Shown one piece after another: positions 1 to 8,572 of a stretch of DNA of 37,582 bases. How positions within the stretch are numbered: position 1 is the first letter of the stretch; each line of letters begins with the position of its first letter. A model generated the notes under the pieces. That model searched no databases, was not told the DNA's origin, and saw only the letters and a list, made by a program, of their open reading frames with translations. The stretch spans positions 1-37,582 of the forward strand of contig VBNH01000077.1 in the NCBI GenBank assembly GCA_005878095.1, given 5' to 3'. Source of the stretch: Gammaproteobacteria bacterium. Lineage in GTDB: Bacteria > Pseudomonadota > Gammaproteobacteria > Steroidobacterales > Steroidobacteraceae. A program made the position numbers and the translations under genes.

Positions 1-2172
1 GACTGCCGGCAGGTGCCCGCCCTTGAACTGCGCCCAGTGCGCGCCGCCGTCGACCGAGATCCACAGTCCGAACTCGGTGCCGAGAAACAGCAGCTGCGGA
101 TCGACGCTGTCTTCCTTGATGACGTGCGCATAGCCGCGCACGCCCTTGGAATCCTGCGGGCTGACCAGCGGCCTCCAGGACTTTCCCCAGTCGCCGGTGG
201 CATAGACGTACGGCGCCATGTCGCCGAAGGTGTGCCGATCGAAGGCGACATAGGCGCTGCCGGGCGCGAAGGCGCTCGCCTGCACCCAATTCACCCAGGC
301 GTTCCGGGCAACTCCCGGCACCTGGCCGACGACATTGTCCCAGTGCTGCCCGCCATCGCGGGTCAACTGCAGGTTGCCGTCATCGGTGCCGACCCAGATG
401 ACCCCGGCCGCGAGCGGCGACTCGCTGATCGAATAGATCGTGGTGTGCATCTCCGCCGAAGAATTGTCGACGGTGATGCCACCGGACTGTTCCTGCTTCT
501 GCTTTTGCGGATCGTTGGTGGTCAGATCCGGCGAGATCCGCTCCCAGGTCTGGCCGTGGTCGCGCGAGCGGAACAGAAACTGCGCGCCGATGTAAACCGT
601 GCCCGGCTGGTGCGGGGACAGCGCGATCGGGGTGTTCCAGTTGAACCGCAGCTTGGTGTAGCGCTTGAGGTCCGCGGCACCGAGCTTCGGCTGGATGTCC
701 CGTGACTCGTGGGTACGCATGTTGACGCGGCTGATGTTGCCGCCCTGGTATTCGGCGAAGACATAGTCAGGATCGGAAGGATCGGCGAACATCCAGAAGC
801 CGTCGCCACCGAACATGTTCTCCCAGCGCGCGCTGGTGATGCCGCCCGGATAGGCGGAGTCGCCCACCCAGGAGCTGTTGTCCTGCAGGCCGCCGTAGAC
901 GTGGTAGGGGTCGGCGTTGTCGAGGCTGACGTGGTAGAACTGCGAGATCGGCAGATTATCGGTCTTCCACCACTTGTTCGCGCCGTCGTAGGAAATCCAC
1001 AGTCCGCCGTCGTCCCCCGCGAACACGTGCTTGGGGTTGCCCGCCTCGATGAAGACATCGTGCACATCCCCGTGCATGCCGGCGAACCCGCCGATGGCGC
1101 TGAAGCTCTTGCCGCCGTCCTCGCTCATGATGAGGTTGCCGTCGGTCTTGTAGAGGCGGTTGGCGTCCTGCGGATCGACGATGAGGTTGGCGAAGTAGAA
1201 CGGTCGCCAGACCATCCATTGGCTCTTGTCGCCGCGTTCCCAGCTGCTGCCGCCGTCGTGCGAGATCAGCAGCGCCGAGTCGGTCGACTCGACGAAGGCG
1301 TACACCCTCTTGGAATCACTCGGCGCAATGGCGAGCGCGATGCGCCCGTATGGCTTTGCGGGGAAGCCCTTGTTGGCTTGCGGAGTGATTTCGGTCCAGC
1401 TCCTGCCGCCATCCGCGCTGCGATACAGACCGCTACCGGAGAGCGCGGTCGGCCCGTCGCCGCCGGAGCGATAAGTCCACCCCTTGCGCCGGAAGTCCCA
1501 CAGGCTTGCGAACAGCACGTCCGGAGCGTGTGGGTCGAGCGCGATGCTGCCGCAGCCGGTCGACAGATTGGCGCCCTTGAGGATCAGCTGCCAGGTGTGC
1601 CCGCCGTCGCTGGTCTTGTACAGACCGCGCTCGGCCGAGTCGCTCCACAGCTTGCCGGGCACGCAGGCATAGACGGTGTCGGCCGAGCGCGGGTCGACGA
1701 TGATTTTGGAAATGCGCTCGGAGTCGGACAGGCCGACGTGCGTCCAGGTCTCACCGGCGTCCGTGGACTTGTAGATGCCGTCGCCGATCGACACGCTGTT
1801 GCGCGTCCAGCTCTCACCGCTACCCACCCAGACGTTCTTCGGATTGGAGGGATCGAGCGCGATCGCGCCGATCGACTGCACCGGCTGCTCGTCGAACACC
1901 GGTTTGAAGGTCGTGCCGCCATCGGTCGACTTCCATACCCCGCCGCTCGCCGCGCCGACGAACAGCGTCACCTTCCCGGAGGCATCGGTGTAGCCGGCGA
2001 GAGCGGAAATCCGGCCGCTCATGGCGGCCGAACCGATGTTGCGTGCGCCGAGGCCGGAGATCGTGCCGGAATCGGTTACGGTCGCGCCGCTCCCCGCGGC
2101 ATCGGCGCCGACAGCGGAGCTGACCAGACCGGGCAGGAACACGCACGTCAATGCCGTGAGCTCGATACGCAT
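1..2172 (-). CDS. Secreted VPS10/sortilin-type BNR-repeat beta-propeller protein (C-terminus outside window)
   Basis: The reading frame is open from an ATG at 2172 to the left edge, giving 724 codons with no stop seen. The start has an AAGGAG Shine-Dalgarno at 2180-2185. The N-terminus (MRIELTALTCVFLPGLVSS) looks like a Sec signal peptide, so the protein is probably periplasmic or outer-membrane associated. The rest is a string of BNR/Asp-box repeats of the type S-x-D-x-G-x-T-W (for example KSTDAGETW, KTSDGGHTW, RSADGGRSW, RSRDHGQTW). Each is paired with a strand such as IALDPSNP or IVDPRSAD, as in sortilin/VPS10 propellers and the large proteins often mis-annotated as glycosyl hydrolases. 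I see no sialidase catalytic residues and no protease domain, so an enzymatic role is not supported. It lies 19 nt downstream of the LolA-fold gene on the same strand and is probably co-transcribed with it. Confidence 0.85.
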   Translation of the reverse strand, partial: MRIELTALTCVFLPGLVSSAVGADAAGSGATVTDSGTISGLGARNIGSAAMSGRISALAGYTDASGKVTLFVGAASGGVWKSTDGGTTFKPVFDEQPVQSIGAIALDPSNPKNVWVGSGESWTRNSVSIGDGIYKSTDAGETWTHVGLSDSERISKIIVDPRSADTVYACVPGKLWSDSAERGLYKTSDGGHTWQLILKGANLSTGCGSIALDPHAPDVLFASLWDFRRKGWTYRSGGDGPTALSGSGLYRSADGGRSWTEITPQANKGFPAKPYGRIALAIAPSDSKRVYAFVESTDSALLISHDGGSSWERGDKSQWMVWRPFYFANLIVDPQDANRLYKTDGNLIMSEDGGKSFSAIGGFAGMHGDVHDVFIEAGNPKHVFAGDDGGLWISYDGANKWWKTDNLPISQFYHVSLDNADPYHVYGGLQDNSSWVGDSAYPGGITSARWENMFGGDGFWMFADPSDPDYVFAEYQGGNISRVNMRTHESRDIQPKLGAADLKRYTKLRFNWNTPIALSPHQPGTVYIGAQFLFRSRDHGQTWERISPDLTTNDPQKQKQEQSGGITVDNSSAEMHTTIYSISESPLAAGVIWVGTDDGNLQLTRDGGQHWDNVVGQVPGVARNAWVNWVQASAFAPGSAYVAFDRHTFGDMAPYVYATGDWGKSWRPLVSPQDSKGVRGYAHVIKEDSVDPQLLFLGTEFGLWISVDGGAHWAQFKGGHLPAV

Positions 2173-2191
2173 CGTTCTTCTCCTTAAGAAT

Positions 2192-2941
2192 CTAGCGGGC
2201 CGAGACGGCGCGCGCGCTCGCGGCGGGGAAGTGAAACTGGGCATCGTCGGCGCTGACGTTCGCTTCAGCCTTGTCGAACTGCACCTTCTGGCGATCGCTT
2301 GAGCCGCGCGGGCCCGATTCCCGGGCAAACGGGAAGTAGACACCATCCACCTTCTCGTAATCGCCGTAGTCGCTGACCGTCTCGTTGGGCACGCCGTGCT
2401 CGATGCGCCGGTTGATCGTGCGGATCTCGAGGAAGTAATCCGGATCGAGATACACGTAGGTGATGTCGCCGTTTGGCCGCGTCACGCGCAGCTTGTGCGC
2501 CTCGGTGCCATCGACGTCCTCGGTACCCAGATAGTCGAGTGTGTAGCCCTTGGCCTTGTAGTCCACGAGGGTGCCGGCGAAATCCGCCGCATCCTCGCCC
2601 AGGCCCTTGGCGTCGTCGGCCGACAGCTTTTCCGGATCCTTGCGGCCCTGGAAGGGGTTGATCCGCCACGCCTGCGTGCCGTCATAGGCCTCCACCTCGG
2701 TCAAGCCCTGGAGCGAGGCGTCGCAGCGGATCGATTGTGGGCGCTTCAGCACGCACAGGTACCCGAGCTCGAGCGTGCCGCCATTGACCAGCACCTTGCC
2801 CGAGAGACGCAGCGACTGGATCGCGTGCAGTTTCTCGATCCCGCCCCGGGCTGCGACGTTCTTGGCGGCGAGCTCCTCGGCGGTAGAGCCCAGCGCGAGC
2901 GGTGCTGCGAGCACCATCAGCGTGGCTATGACTGGATGCAT
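2192..2941 (-). CDS. Exported LolA-fold protein (outer-membrane lipoprotein-sorting family)
   Basis: 249 aa. A longer frame reaches 2977, but the ATG at 2941 is preferred. It has GGAGGGGAG just upstream and begins a clean signal peptide (MHPVIATLMVLAAPLALGS). The mature part begins with the helix EELAAKNVAARGGIEKLHAI, typical of exported LolA/LolB-fold proteins. It continues through repeated beta-strands, including HKLRVTRPNGDITYVYLDP, in which a conserved aspartate precedes Y-F-L-E-I-R. Such proteins sit in the periplasm or outer membrane and bind hydrophobic ligands; the precise ligand is unknown. It is immediately upstream of the BNR propeller gene and may be translated with it. A true LolA is unlikely because lolCDE or ftsK neighbours are absent. 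Confidence 0.8.
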   Translation of the reverse strand: MHPVIATLMVLAAPLALGSTAEELAAKNVAARGGIEKLHAIQSLRLSGKVLVNGGTLELGYLCVLKRPQSIRCDASLQGLTEVEAYDGTQAWRINPFQGRKDPEKLSADDAKGLGEDAADFAGTLVDYKAKGYTLDYLGTEDVDGTEAHKLRVTRPNGDITYVYLDPDYFLEIRTINRRIEHGVPNETVSDYGDYEKVDGVYFPFARESGPRGSSDRQKVQFDKAEANVSADDAQFHFPAASARAVSAR

Positions 2942-3088
2942 GAGACTCTCCCCTCCGGTATCCCTGGCATGATGCACCGCCGAGAGTGCCGTTGTCGGGA
3001 CCGATGACTTCGTCGCGACGATTTCTTGATTCGGCTCGGCGCTTTTGCAGCGCGTATTTCACTGCGAACTGCCAGCGACTGCAATTTC

Positions 3089-4666
3089 CTAGACGCTCGA
3101 CAGGAGCGCAGGGATCGCGCGCGCGGGGGCGACGTGCTCGAACCCGCAGGCTAGCCGCAGGAGCGTCGGTTCGCTGAATGCAGCGCCGAAAAAAGACAGT
3201 CCCATGGGCAGACCCCGGTGCAGACCCGCCGGTACGCTGATGTGCGGATAGCCCGCGATCGCGGCGGGCGAGGAACAGCCGCCGGTATCGAAGTCGCCGT
3301 TCACCGGATCGATCAGCCATGCAGGTCCGGAGGTCAGCGTTACGATGGCATCCAGACGATGGCGGGCGAGGACCGCGTCGATGCCCCTGGCGCGCGTCGC
3401 GCGCAGGCAGGCCGCACGGGCCTTGAGGTAGGGCGCGTCTTGCAGGCCCGCTTTGGCTTCGGCTTGACGCAGCAACTCCTGGTCGAAGAGCGGCAGTTCG
3501 CGAGGCGCCTGGGCAGTGTTGAAGCGAATCAAGTCAGCCAGGGTACGGACCGGGAAGCCGCTCGGGAGCCTCGCCAGGTAGCTATTCAAATCGCTCTTGA
3601 ACTCGTACAGAAGAACTTCCAGCTCAGGCGCCACCCAGTCAGCGTGCGTCGGCAGATCCGCCGGATCGATGATCTGGGCGCCGGCCTGGGCCAGTGTCGC
3701 GACACACCGATCGAGGAAATCGTTCAGCGGCGCGTTGTCGGCGAAGAACCGGCGCGCGATGCCGAGCCTTGCGCCGCGTAAGCCATCCGGATCCAGAAAG
3801 CGCTGATAGTCGGCCACGAACCGACCTCCAACCGCCGCACTCGCCGCATCGGAGGCGTCCGGACCGGACATCGCGCCGAGCAGCAGCGCCGCATCGCGCA
3901 CCGAGCGTGCGAGCGGGCCTGCGGTGTCCTGGCTGTGCGAGATCGGCACGATACCGCGGCGGCTGACGAGTCCGACGGTCGGCTTCAGCCCCACGATGCC
4001 GTTGATCGAGGCCGGGCTGACGATCGATCCGTCAGTCTCGGTACCGACGGCGGCGGCACACAAATCCGCCGCCACTGCGACCGCTGAGCCCGAACTCGAG
4101 CCCGATGGCGTGCGGTTCAGCGCATGGGGATTCAGCGTCTGGCCACCACGCGCGCTCCAGCCGCTGGAGGAATGCGTCGAGCGGAAGTTCGCCCACTCGC
4201 TGAGGTTCGTCTTGCCCAGAATCACCACGCCGGCGGCCCGCAGGCGTGCGATGAGCGGTGCGTCCTGCGGAGCATACCAGCCATCGAGGGCGAGGGAGCC
4301 TGCGGTCGTCATCATTCGATCGGACGTCTCGACGTTATCCTTGATCAGAATTGGCACGCCGTGCAGTGGCCCGCGCGGTCCGCGCGTGAGGCGCTCCTCG
4401 TCCAATGCGGCGGCGATGTCCAGCGCACGCGGATTTGTCTCGAGCACTGCACGCAGCTGTGGGCCGTGACGATCCAACGCCTCGATGCGATCGAGGTAGG
4501 TCTGCGTCAGGCCCCGCGCCGTCAGCCGCCCGTCGGTCATCGCCGCGGCGATGTTGGCGAGGTCCTGGGGTGAGCCCGCGGCTGTGCTCGGCTGCGCGCT
4601 CGGCGCACGCCCCGGAACGCCAAGCATGGCGGCAGTCGTCGCCATGAGAAACTCGCGGCGGTCCAT
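3089..4666 (-). CDS. Tat-exported amidase-signature hydrolase
   Basis: 525 aa. The frame extends to 4963, but the ATG at 4666 has GAGGAGG upstream and starts with MDRREFLMATTAAMLGVPG, a twin-arginine signal (RREFL). The enzyme is therefore probably folded in the cytoplasm and exported. Amidase-signature residues are visible: Lys109 in LIKDNVE, the cis-Ser about 191 in the S-G-S-S-S-G-S-A loop, and the nucleophile Ser214 in GTETDGSIVSPA. The family hydrolyses amides and includes GatA, FAAH and peptide amidases. GatA itself is excluded by the signal peptide and by the lack of gatB/gatC. The glycine-rich loop is Ser-rich where many relatives read GGSSGGS. It is divergent from the carrier-protein operon across a 145-nt gap, so shared control is possible but unproven. 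Substrate unknown. Confidence 0.88.
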   Translation of the reverse strand: MDRREFLMATTAAMLGVPGRAPSAQPSTAAGSPQDLANIAAAMTDGRLTARGLTQTYLDRIEALDRHGPQLRAVLETNPRALDIAAALDEERLTRGPRGPLHGVPILIKDNVETSDRMMTTAGSLALDGWYAPQDAPLIARLRAAGVVILGKTNLSEWANFRSTHSSSGWSARGGQTLNPHALNRTPSGSSSGSAVAVAADLCAAAVGTETDGSIVSPASINGIVGLKPTVGLVSRRGIVPISHSQDTAGPLARSVRDAALLLGAMSGPDASDAASAAVGGRFVADYQRFLDPDGLRGARLGIARRFFADNAPLNDFLDRCVATLAQAGAQIIDPADLPTHADWVAPELEVLLYEFKSDLNSYLARLPSGFPVRTLADLIRFNTAQAPRELPLFDQELLRQAEAKAGLQDAPYLKARAACLRATRARGIDAVLARHRLDAIVTLTSGPAWLIDPVNGDFDTGGCSSPAAIAGYPHISVPAGLHRGLPMGLSFFGAAFSEPTLLRLACGFEHVAPARAIPALLSSV

Positions 4667-4752
4667 CTCAAGGCCTCCTCGTATCGGGCATACGGGCCGC
4701 TGCGGCGGGCATAGACTCTGTGGACTATATAATAAGCACGGTGGTGAAAGAC

Positions 4753-4779
4753 TTGCCCGCGAGCCTGAGCCCGTATAAT
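4753..4779 (+). promoter_or_regulatory. Sigma70-like promoter of the ACP1-ligase-SDR operon
   Basis: A perfect -10 hexamer TATAAT lies at 4774-4779. A partial -35 TTGCCC is at 4753-4758, with a short 15-nt spacer. Transcription would start near 4786, leaving about 25 nt before the ACP1 ATG at 4812. A second TATAAT at 4728-4733 has no convincing -35 on either strand. No operator palindrome was recognised. Confidence 0.45.
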
Positions 4780-4811
4780 GAATTGCCCCGGGCGCATTGG
4801 AGCCAGCTGAG

Positions 4812-5051
4812 ATGTCGGTGCGAGCCACCATCACGTCGCTGTTCGAACAGGTTGCCCGCGAGCAGCAGAGGAAACTGTCGCCGCTGTCCGATGACCTGAA
4901 GCTTCTCGCGTCGGGCCTGGACTCGCTCAGTTTCGCTCTCATCGTCGCGCGGCTGGAGGACAAGCTCGGCTATGACCCGTTCGACACCGCCGAGAGCTTT
5001 CCGGTGACGTTCGGCGACTTCGTCAGACTGTACGAAAGCCACTCGCGCTAG
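4812..5051 (+). CDS. Acyl carrier protein (ACP1)
   Basis: 79 aa, a typical free-standing carrier protein. The phosphopantetheine attachment site is Ser38 in SGLDSLSFALIV, with the canonical D-S-L. It is followed by helix RLEDKLGYDPF and a C-terminal helix FGDFVRLYE. A TTG at 4797 is in frame, but the ATG at 4812 has GGAG at 4799-4802 with 9-nt spacing and is preferred. The downstream AMP-ligase starts 5 nt after its stop and the SDR overlaps that, so the trio ACP1-ligase-SDR forms one tight operon. The simplest reading is that the ligase at 5057 loads ACP1 and the SDR acts on the bound acyl group. It is not the housekeeping AcpP: the sequence is divergent and no fab genes are nearby. Confidence 0.85.
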   Translation: MSVRATITSLFEQVAREQQRKLSPLSDDLKLLASGLDSLSFALIVARLEDKLGYDPFDTAESFPVTFGDFVRLYESHSR

Positions 5052-5056
5052 CGGCC

Positions 5057-6445
5057 ATGTGGCTGTGGGGGTCGTTGACAGCCTCCGGCACGCCGCCCTC
5101 GGGATGCCTGTATGGCGCGGGCGCACGCATCGAGCTTGCAACGCTGGCCGGGGCGTCGAGCCTCGGCGCTCGATTGGAAGCGCTGCGCGGGCGCACCGTC
5201 CTCGTTGCCGCCCGCGACCAATTGAGCGCCGCACTCGCGCTGATCGAGCTCGATGGGGTGGTGCGGCGCATGGTGCTCTGTCCGCCCGACTTGTCTGCCG
5301 AGCATGCGCCCGCCGTGATGCGCGATTCGGGAGCGGATGCGTACCTCACCGATGCGGGCGCCGATGCGGGCGCCACAGCCGTACGCGGCCTCGAGGGGCT
5401 GCACGTCAGCAGCGCCGCGGCGTTGCGACCGCTCGGCCTTGCACGGCGGCGCTCGCACGACACGGAGTGGATCCTGCTCACTTCCGGCACCAGCGGGGCA
5501 CCGAAACTGGTGCAGCACACGCTCGCGAGCCTCACGAGCGCGTTCAGCGCTCAGGAGGCTCCCCCGGGCCCCCTCGTATGGGGCACGTTCTATGACATCC
5601 GCCGCTATGGCGGTCTGCAGATCTTCCTGCGCGCGCTGTACCATGGGTCGCTGGTGCTTTCGAGCGCTGCGGAATCGACCGCCGATTTCCTCGCACGCGC
5701 CGCCGCGGCGGGAGTCACACACATCTCTGGAACCCCCTCGCACTGGCGCCGGGCGCTCATGAGCGGCGCCACCGCACGGATTTCGCCGCGCTATGTGCGC
5801 TTGTCCGGGGAGATCGCCGATCAGGCGATCCTCGACAGTCTGCGCCATGCCTTTCCGCAGGCGACCGTCGCGCACGCGTTCGCGTCCACCGAGGCGGGGG
5901 TGGGATTTGAGGTGCGCGACGGGCTCGCCGGCTTCCCGGCGGGTCTGGTCGGAGCCCCCGGGGCCGCGGTCGACATCGACGTGGCAGGGGGTACGCTGCG
6001 GCTGCGGTCCGCCGGCAATGCGACGGGCTACCTCGGCGCGCACGCGCCTGCGCTCAAGGACAGCGACGGCTTCATCGACACGGGGGACCGCGTCGAGCTG
6101 CGCGACGGACGCTACGTTTTCATCGGCCGCAGCGGCGGAGTCATCAACGTCGGGGGACTCAAGGTATATCCTGAGGAGGTGGAGGCGATCATCAATGCCC
6201 ATCCCGGGGTGCGCATCTCGCTCGTCAAGGCTCGCCGCAGCCCGATCACCGGAGCCGTCGTGACGGCGGAGGTCGTGCTCATCGAGGGCGCGGCGACCGG
6301 AGCGCAGGCCGAGGAGCTGGTGAAGGGCGAGATTCTGCAGGCGTGCCGTCGTGCCCTGGCGGCGCACAAGGTGCCGATGAGCATTCGGATCGTGCCGGCA
6401 CTCGAGGTCTCCGGGTCCGGCAAGCTGGTGCGTCCAGATGCGTAA
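5057..6445 (+). CDS. ANL-superfamily acyl/aryl-adenylating ligase, probable ACP1 loader
   Basis: 462 aa, short for the ANL superfamily. Motifs in order: P-loop LLTSGTSGAPK (residues 140-150), GTPSHW, the A5-like AFASTEAG, DTGDRVE (A7), the hinge GRSGGVINVGGLKVYPEEVE, and the C-terminal SGSGKLVR carrying the lysine used for adenylation. The N-terminal subdomain is reduced compared with acetyl-CoA or fatty acyl-CoA synthetases, as in ligases dedicated to a small acid and a carrier protein. The ATG at 5057 is 5 nt after the ACP1 stop, and the SDR ATG overlaps its end by 8 nt. I infer that it activates a carboxylic acid and transfers it to ACP1. The adenylate-forming chemistry is supported by motifs; the substrate cannot be read from sequence. 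Confidence 0.83.
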   Translation: MWLWGSLTASGTPPSGCLYGAGARIELATLAGASSLGARLEALRGRTVLVAARDQLSAALALIELDGVVRRMVLCPPDLSAEHAPAVMRDSGADAYLTDAGADAGATAVRGLEGLHVSSAAALRPLGLARRRSHDTEWILLTSGTSGAPKLVQHTLASLTSAFSAQEAPPGPLVWGTFYDIRRYGGLQIFLRALYHGSLVLSSAAESTADFLARAAAAGVTHISGTPSHWRRALMSGATARISPRYVRLSGEIADQAILDSLRHAFPQATVAHAFASTEAGVGFEVRDGLAGFPAGLVGAPGAAVDIDVAGGTLRLRSAGNATGYLGAHAPALKDSDGFIDTGDRVELRDGRYVFIGRSGGVINVGGLKVYPEEVEAIINAHPGVRISLVKARRSPITGAVVTAEVVLIEGAATGAQAEELVKGEILQACRRALAAHKVPMSIRIVPALEVSGSGKLVRPDA

Positions 6446-7172
6446 CGTCGTGGTCACAGGAGGCAGCCGCGGGATCGGGCTGGCGATTGCCACGGCTCTT
6501 GCGGCGGGCGGCTATCGCGCGATTGCCATCGCCCGCACCGAGAGCGAGGAGCTGCGTTCCGCCATTGCGGCGGGAAATGCTCACGGGGGCGCGGTGAGCT
6601 TTCGCGCCTTCGATCTGGCCGACAGCGCCGCACTCGCGGGGCTCGCCGGCAGCCTGCGCGAGGAGTTCGGCCCTCTTTACGGGCTCGTCAACAATGCCGG
6701 CATCGGCACGAGCGGCATGCTCACGCTGATGCGCGATGAGCAGATCGAGGAGCTGGCGCGCCTCAACATGATCGCGCCGATCATCCTCACCAAGTACGTG
6801 CTGCGTGGGATGATGGTCGAGCGGGCGGGCCGCATCGTCAACATCGCCTCGATCGTCGGCGGCTCGACCGGCTATAGCGGGCTGTCGGTCTACGCGGCCA
6901 CGAAGGCGTCCCTCATCGGATTCACCCGCTCGCTGGCGCGCGAGGTCGGGCAGCTCGGCATCACGGTCAATGCGGTCGCACCCGGCTTCGTTGACACGCA
7001 GATGACGCGCGATTTGGGCGCACAACAGCGCGAGCAGATCGTGCGCCGCAGCGCCCTGCGGCGGCTCCCCGGCGCCGATGACGTCGCTGGCAGCGTCGAG
7101 TTCCTGCTGAGCGAGCGCGCCCGGAACATCACCGGCATCACACTCACGGTGGACGCCGGCAACACGGTCTAG
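6438..7172 (+). CDS. Short-chain dehydrogenase/reductase, FabG-like
   Basis: 244 aa classical SDR. The Rossmann motif is TGGSRGIG at residues 7-14, the structural NNAG lies at 85-88, and the catalytic set is Ser138, Tyr152 and Lys156 (S...VYAATK). The closing PGFVDTQMTRDL and the end ITLTVDAG match the 3-oxoacyl-[ACP] reductase group. It probably reduces a keto group on an ACP1-bound acyl chain with NAD(P)H, although related SDRs act on free alcohols. The start overlaps the ligase stop by 8 nt and the next gene starts 2 nt after its stop, so it is translationally coupled on both sides. This is a secondary FabG-type gene inside a specialised cluster. Confidence 0.88.
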   Translation: MRNVVVTGGSRGIGLAIATALAAGGYRAIAIARTESEELRSAIAAGNAHGGAVSFRAFDLADSAALAGLAGSLREEFGPLYGLVNNAGIGTSGMLTLMRDEQIEELARLNMIAPIILTKYVLRGMMVERAGRIVNIASIVGGSTGYSGLSVYAATKASLIGFTRSLAREVGQLGITVNAVAPGFVDTQMTRDLGAQQREQIVRRSALRRLPGADDVAGSVEFLLSERARNITGITLTVDAGNTV

Positions 7173-7174
7173 CC

Positions 7175-8572
7175 ATGTGCGCGTGGGTGACTCGTAGCGC
7201 TGCGATCTCCTGCGTTGCAATCGGCGTTGCCGCCTGCTCGCACCGGAGCGTACCCGCGGACCCCTGGGATCCGCAGGCCGCCGCAGCGTACCTTGACCAC
7301 AGAATCGAGTGGTGGATGGGATGGTCGAGCGCGGCCCGCGATCAAGGGACTTTCTGCTTCTCCTGCCATACCGCGGTGCCCTATGCGCTCGCGCGCCCGA
7401 GTCTTCGCACGGCGCTCGCCGAGGCCGCTCCCACCGCCGCCGAGCGCCGGCTCATGGAGGACGTCAGACAGCGCGTACGGCTGTGGAACGCGACTCGCCC
7501 CTTCTACACCGATCAGCGCAACGGGCCGGGCAAGAGCGCCCAATCCCGCGGCACCGAGGCCGTCCTGAGCGCGCTGATGCTGGCCTGGGATGACGCGCGC
7601 AGCGCTCGCCTCAGCGCCGAGACCCGTGCGGCGCTCGACCACATGTGGGCCGTGCAGCAGGCGAGCGGGCCCGACCGCGGAGCGTGGGCGTGGCTCGACT
7701 TCAATCTGGCGCCCTGGGAGGTACCGGACGCGCAGTACTATGGAGCCGCCCTCGCTGCCCTGGCGGTCGCAGTCGCCCCGCAGGACTATCGATCGATCCC
7801 GCAGGTCCAGGACCCTCTGCAGCTGTTGCGCGAATACCTGGCGCGCAATTACCCGGCGCAGTCCCTGCACCATCGCCTGGTGCTGCTGTGGGCCTCGACG
7901 AGACTCGCCGGGCTCCTGAGCTCCGAGCAACGTCAGGCGCTCATCGAAGCGGCGCTACGCGGACAGAACCCGGATGGCGGCTGGAGTCTGTCCGCGCTGG
8001 TTTCGCCCTCGAGCAGGCGCGGTGAACTGCTGCGCGATGCGGCGAGCGACGGCTATGCGACCGGCCTCGCCACGCTCGTGCTGGAGCAGGCGGCCATGCC
8101 CCGCGCGCTCGAGGCAGTACGACACGGCCGGTCCTGGCTGGTGCGCAACCAGCGCGGGCACGGAGGGCTCTGGATCCGTGGGCAGGAGGGCTTCTGGGTC
8201 ACGCATTCCCTGAACAAGCGCCGCAATCCCTCGAGCAACGTCGGCCTGTTCATGAGTGATGCGGCGACGGCCTACGCGGTCCTCGCGCTGACCCGATCGC
8301 CTGGCGTTGAAAGACCCAACCCTGTCCCAACTCCGCGAGGGCGCGCGGCGCGCCCGCTACAGACGCAGGCTCCCCGCCCGCAGGCGCTCGTACAGGGCCC
8401 CATCGACTCTCACGTAAGCCTCGAGCGCCCGGTCGTCGAAATACACCGGGTCGCTGACCCGCGCCGGATCGTATCCCTGCAGTGCCAGCTCGCTTTTCTT
8501 GAGCCTGAATGTGCCCGTGAGCTCGATCGAGGGCACGATCCGAATGAACAGCGGACGCGCGTACGCCGGTAG
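7175..8572 (+). CDS. Squalene-cyclase-fold lipoprotein with a CXXCH motif; C-terminal tail suspect
   Basis: 465 aa. The N-terminus MCAWVTRSAAISCVAIGVAAC ends in a lipobox (V-A-A-C), so it is probably a periplasm-facing lipoprotein. Soon after come WWMGWSSAARDQGTFCFSCH and a stretch ending LARPSLR. The C-F-S-C-H matches the c-type haem attachment motif. The remainder has alpha/alpha-toroid helices and QW-like repeats (QNPDGGWSL, GGLWIRGQEGFW), as in squalene/hopene-cyclase-like domains. I do not see the cyclase DXDD acid, so cyclase activity is not supported. It starts 2 nt after the SDR stop and belongs to the ACP1 operon. The recognisable domain ends near 8310. The last 80 or so residues are proline/arginine-rich and read antisense through the 3' end of the next gene. 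A TGA in the +1 frame near 8306 makes a small indel or read-through possible. Function unknown. Confidence 0.7.
   Translation: MCAWVTRSAAISCVAIGVAACSHRSVPADPWDPQAAAAYLDHRIEWWMGWSSAARDQGTFCFSCHTAVPYALARPSLRTALAEAAPTAAERRLMEDVRQRVRLWNATRPFYTDQRNGPGKSAQSRGTEAVLSALMLAWDDARSARLSAETRAALDHMWAVQQASGPDRGAWAWLDFNLAPWEVPDAQYYGAALAALAVAVAPQDYRSIPQVQDPLQLLREYLARNYPAQSLHHRLVLLWASTRLAGLLSSEQRQALIEAALRGQNPDGGWSLSALVSPSSRRGELLRDAASDGYATGLATLVLEQAAMPRALEAVRHGRSWLVRNQRGHGGLWIRGQEGFWVTHSLNKRRNPSSNVGLFMSDAATAYAVLALTRSPGVERPNPVPTPRGRAARPLQTQAPRPQALVQGPIDSHVSLERPVVEIHRVADPRRIVSLQCQLAFLEPECARELDRGHDPNEQRTRVRR

Noticed and set aside
709-2187. 492-codon open frame on the plus strand opposite the BNR propeller gene
   Set aside because: Low-complexity mirror of a high-GC coding strand; the minus frame has a signal peptide, Shine-Dalgarno and BNR repeats.
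5048-6493. 481-codon minus-strand frame opposite the AMP-ligase
   Set aside because: Antisense shadow; the ligase motifs are all on the plus strand.
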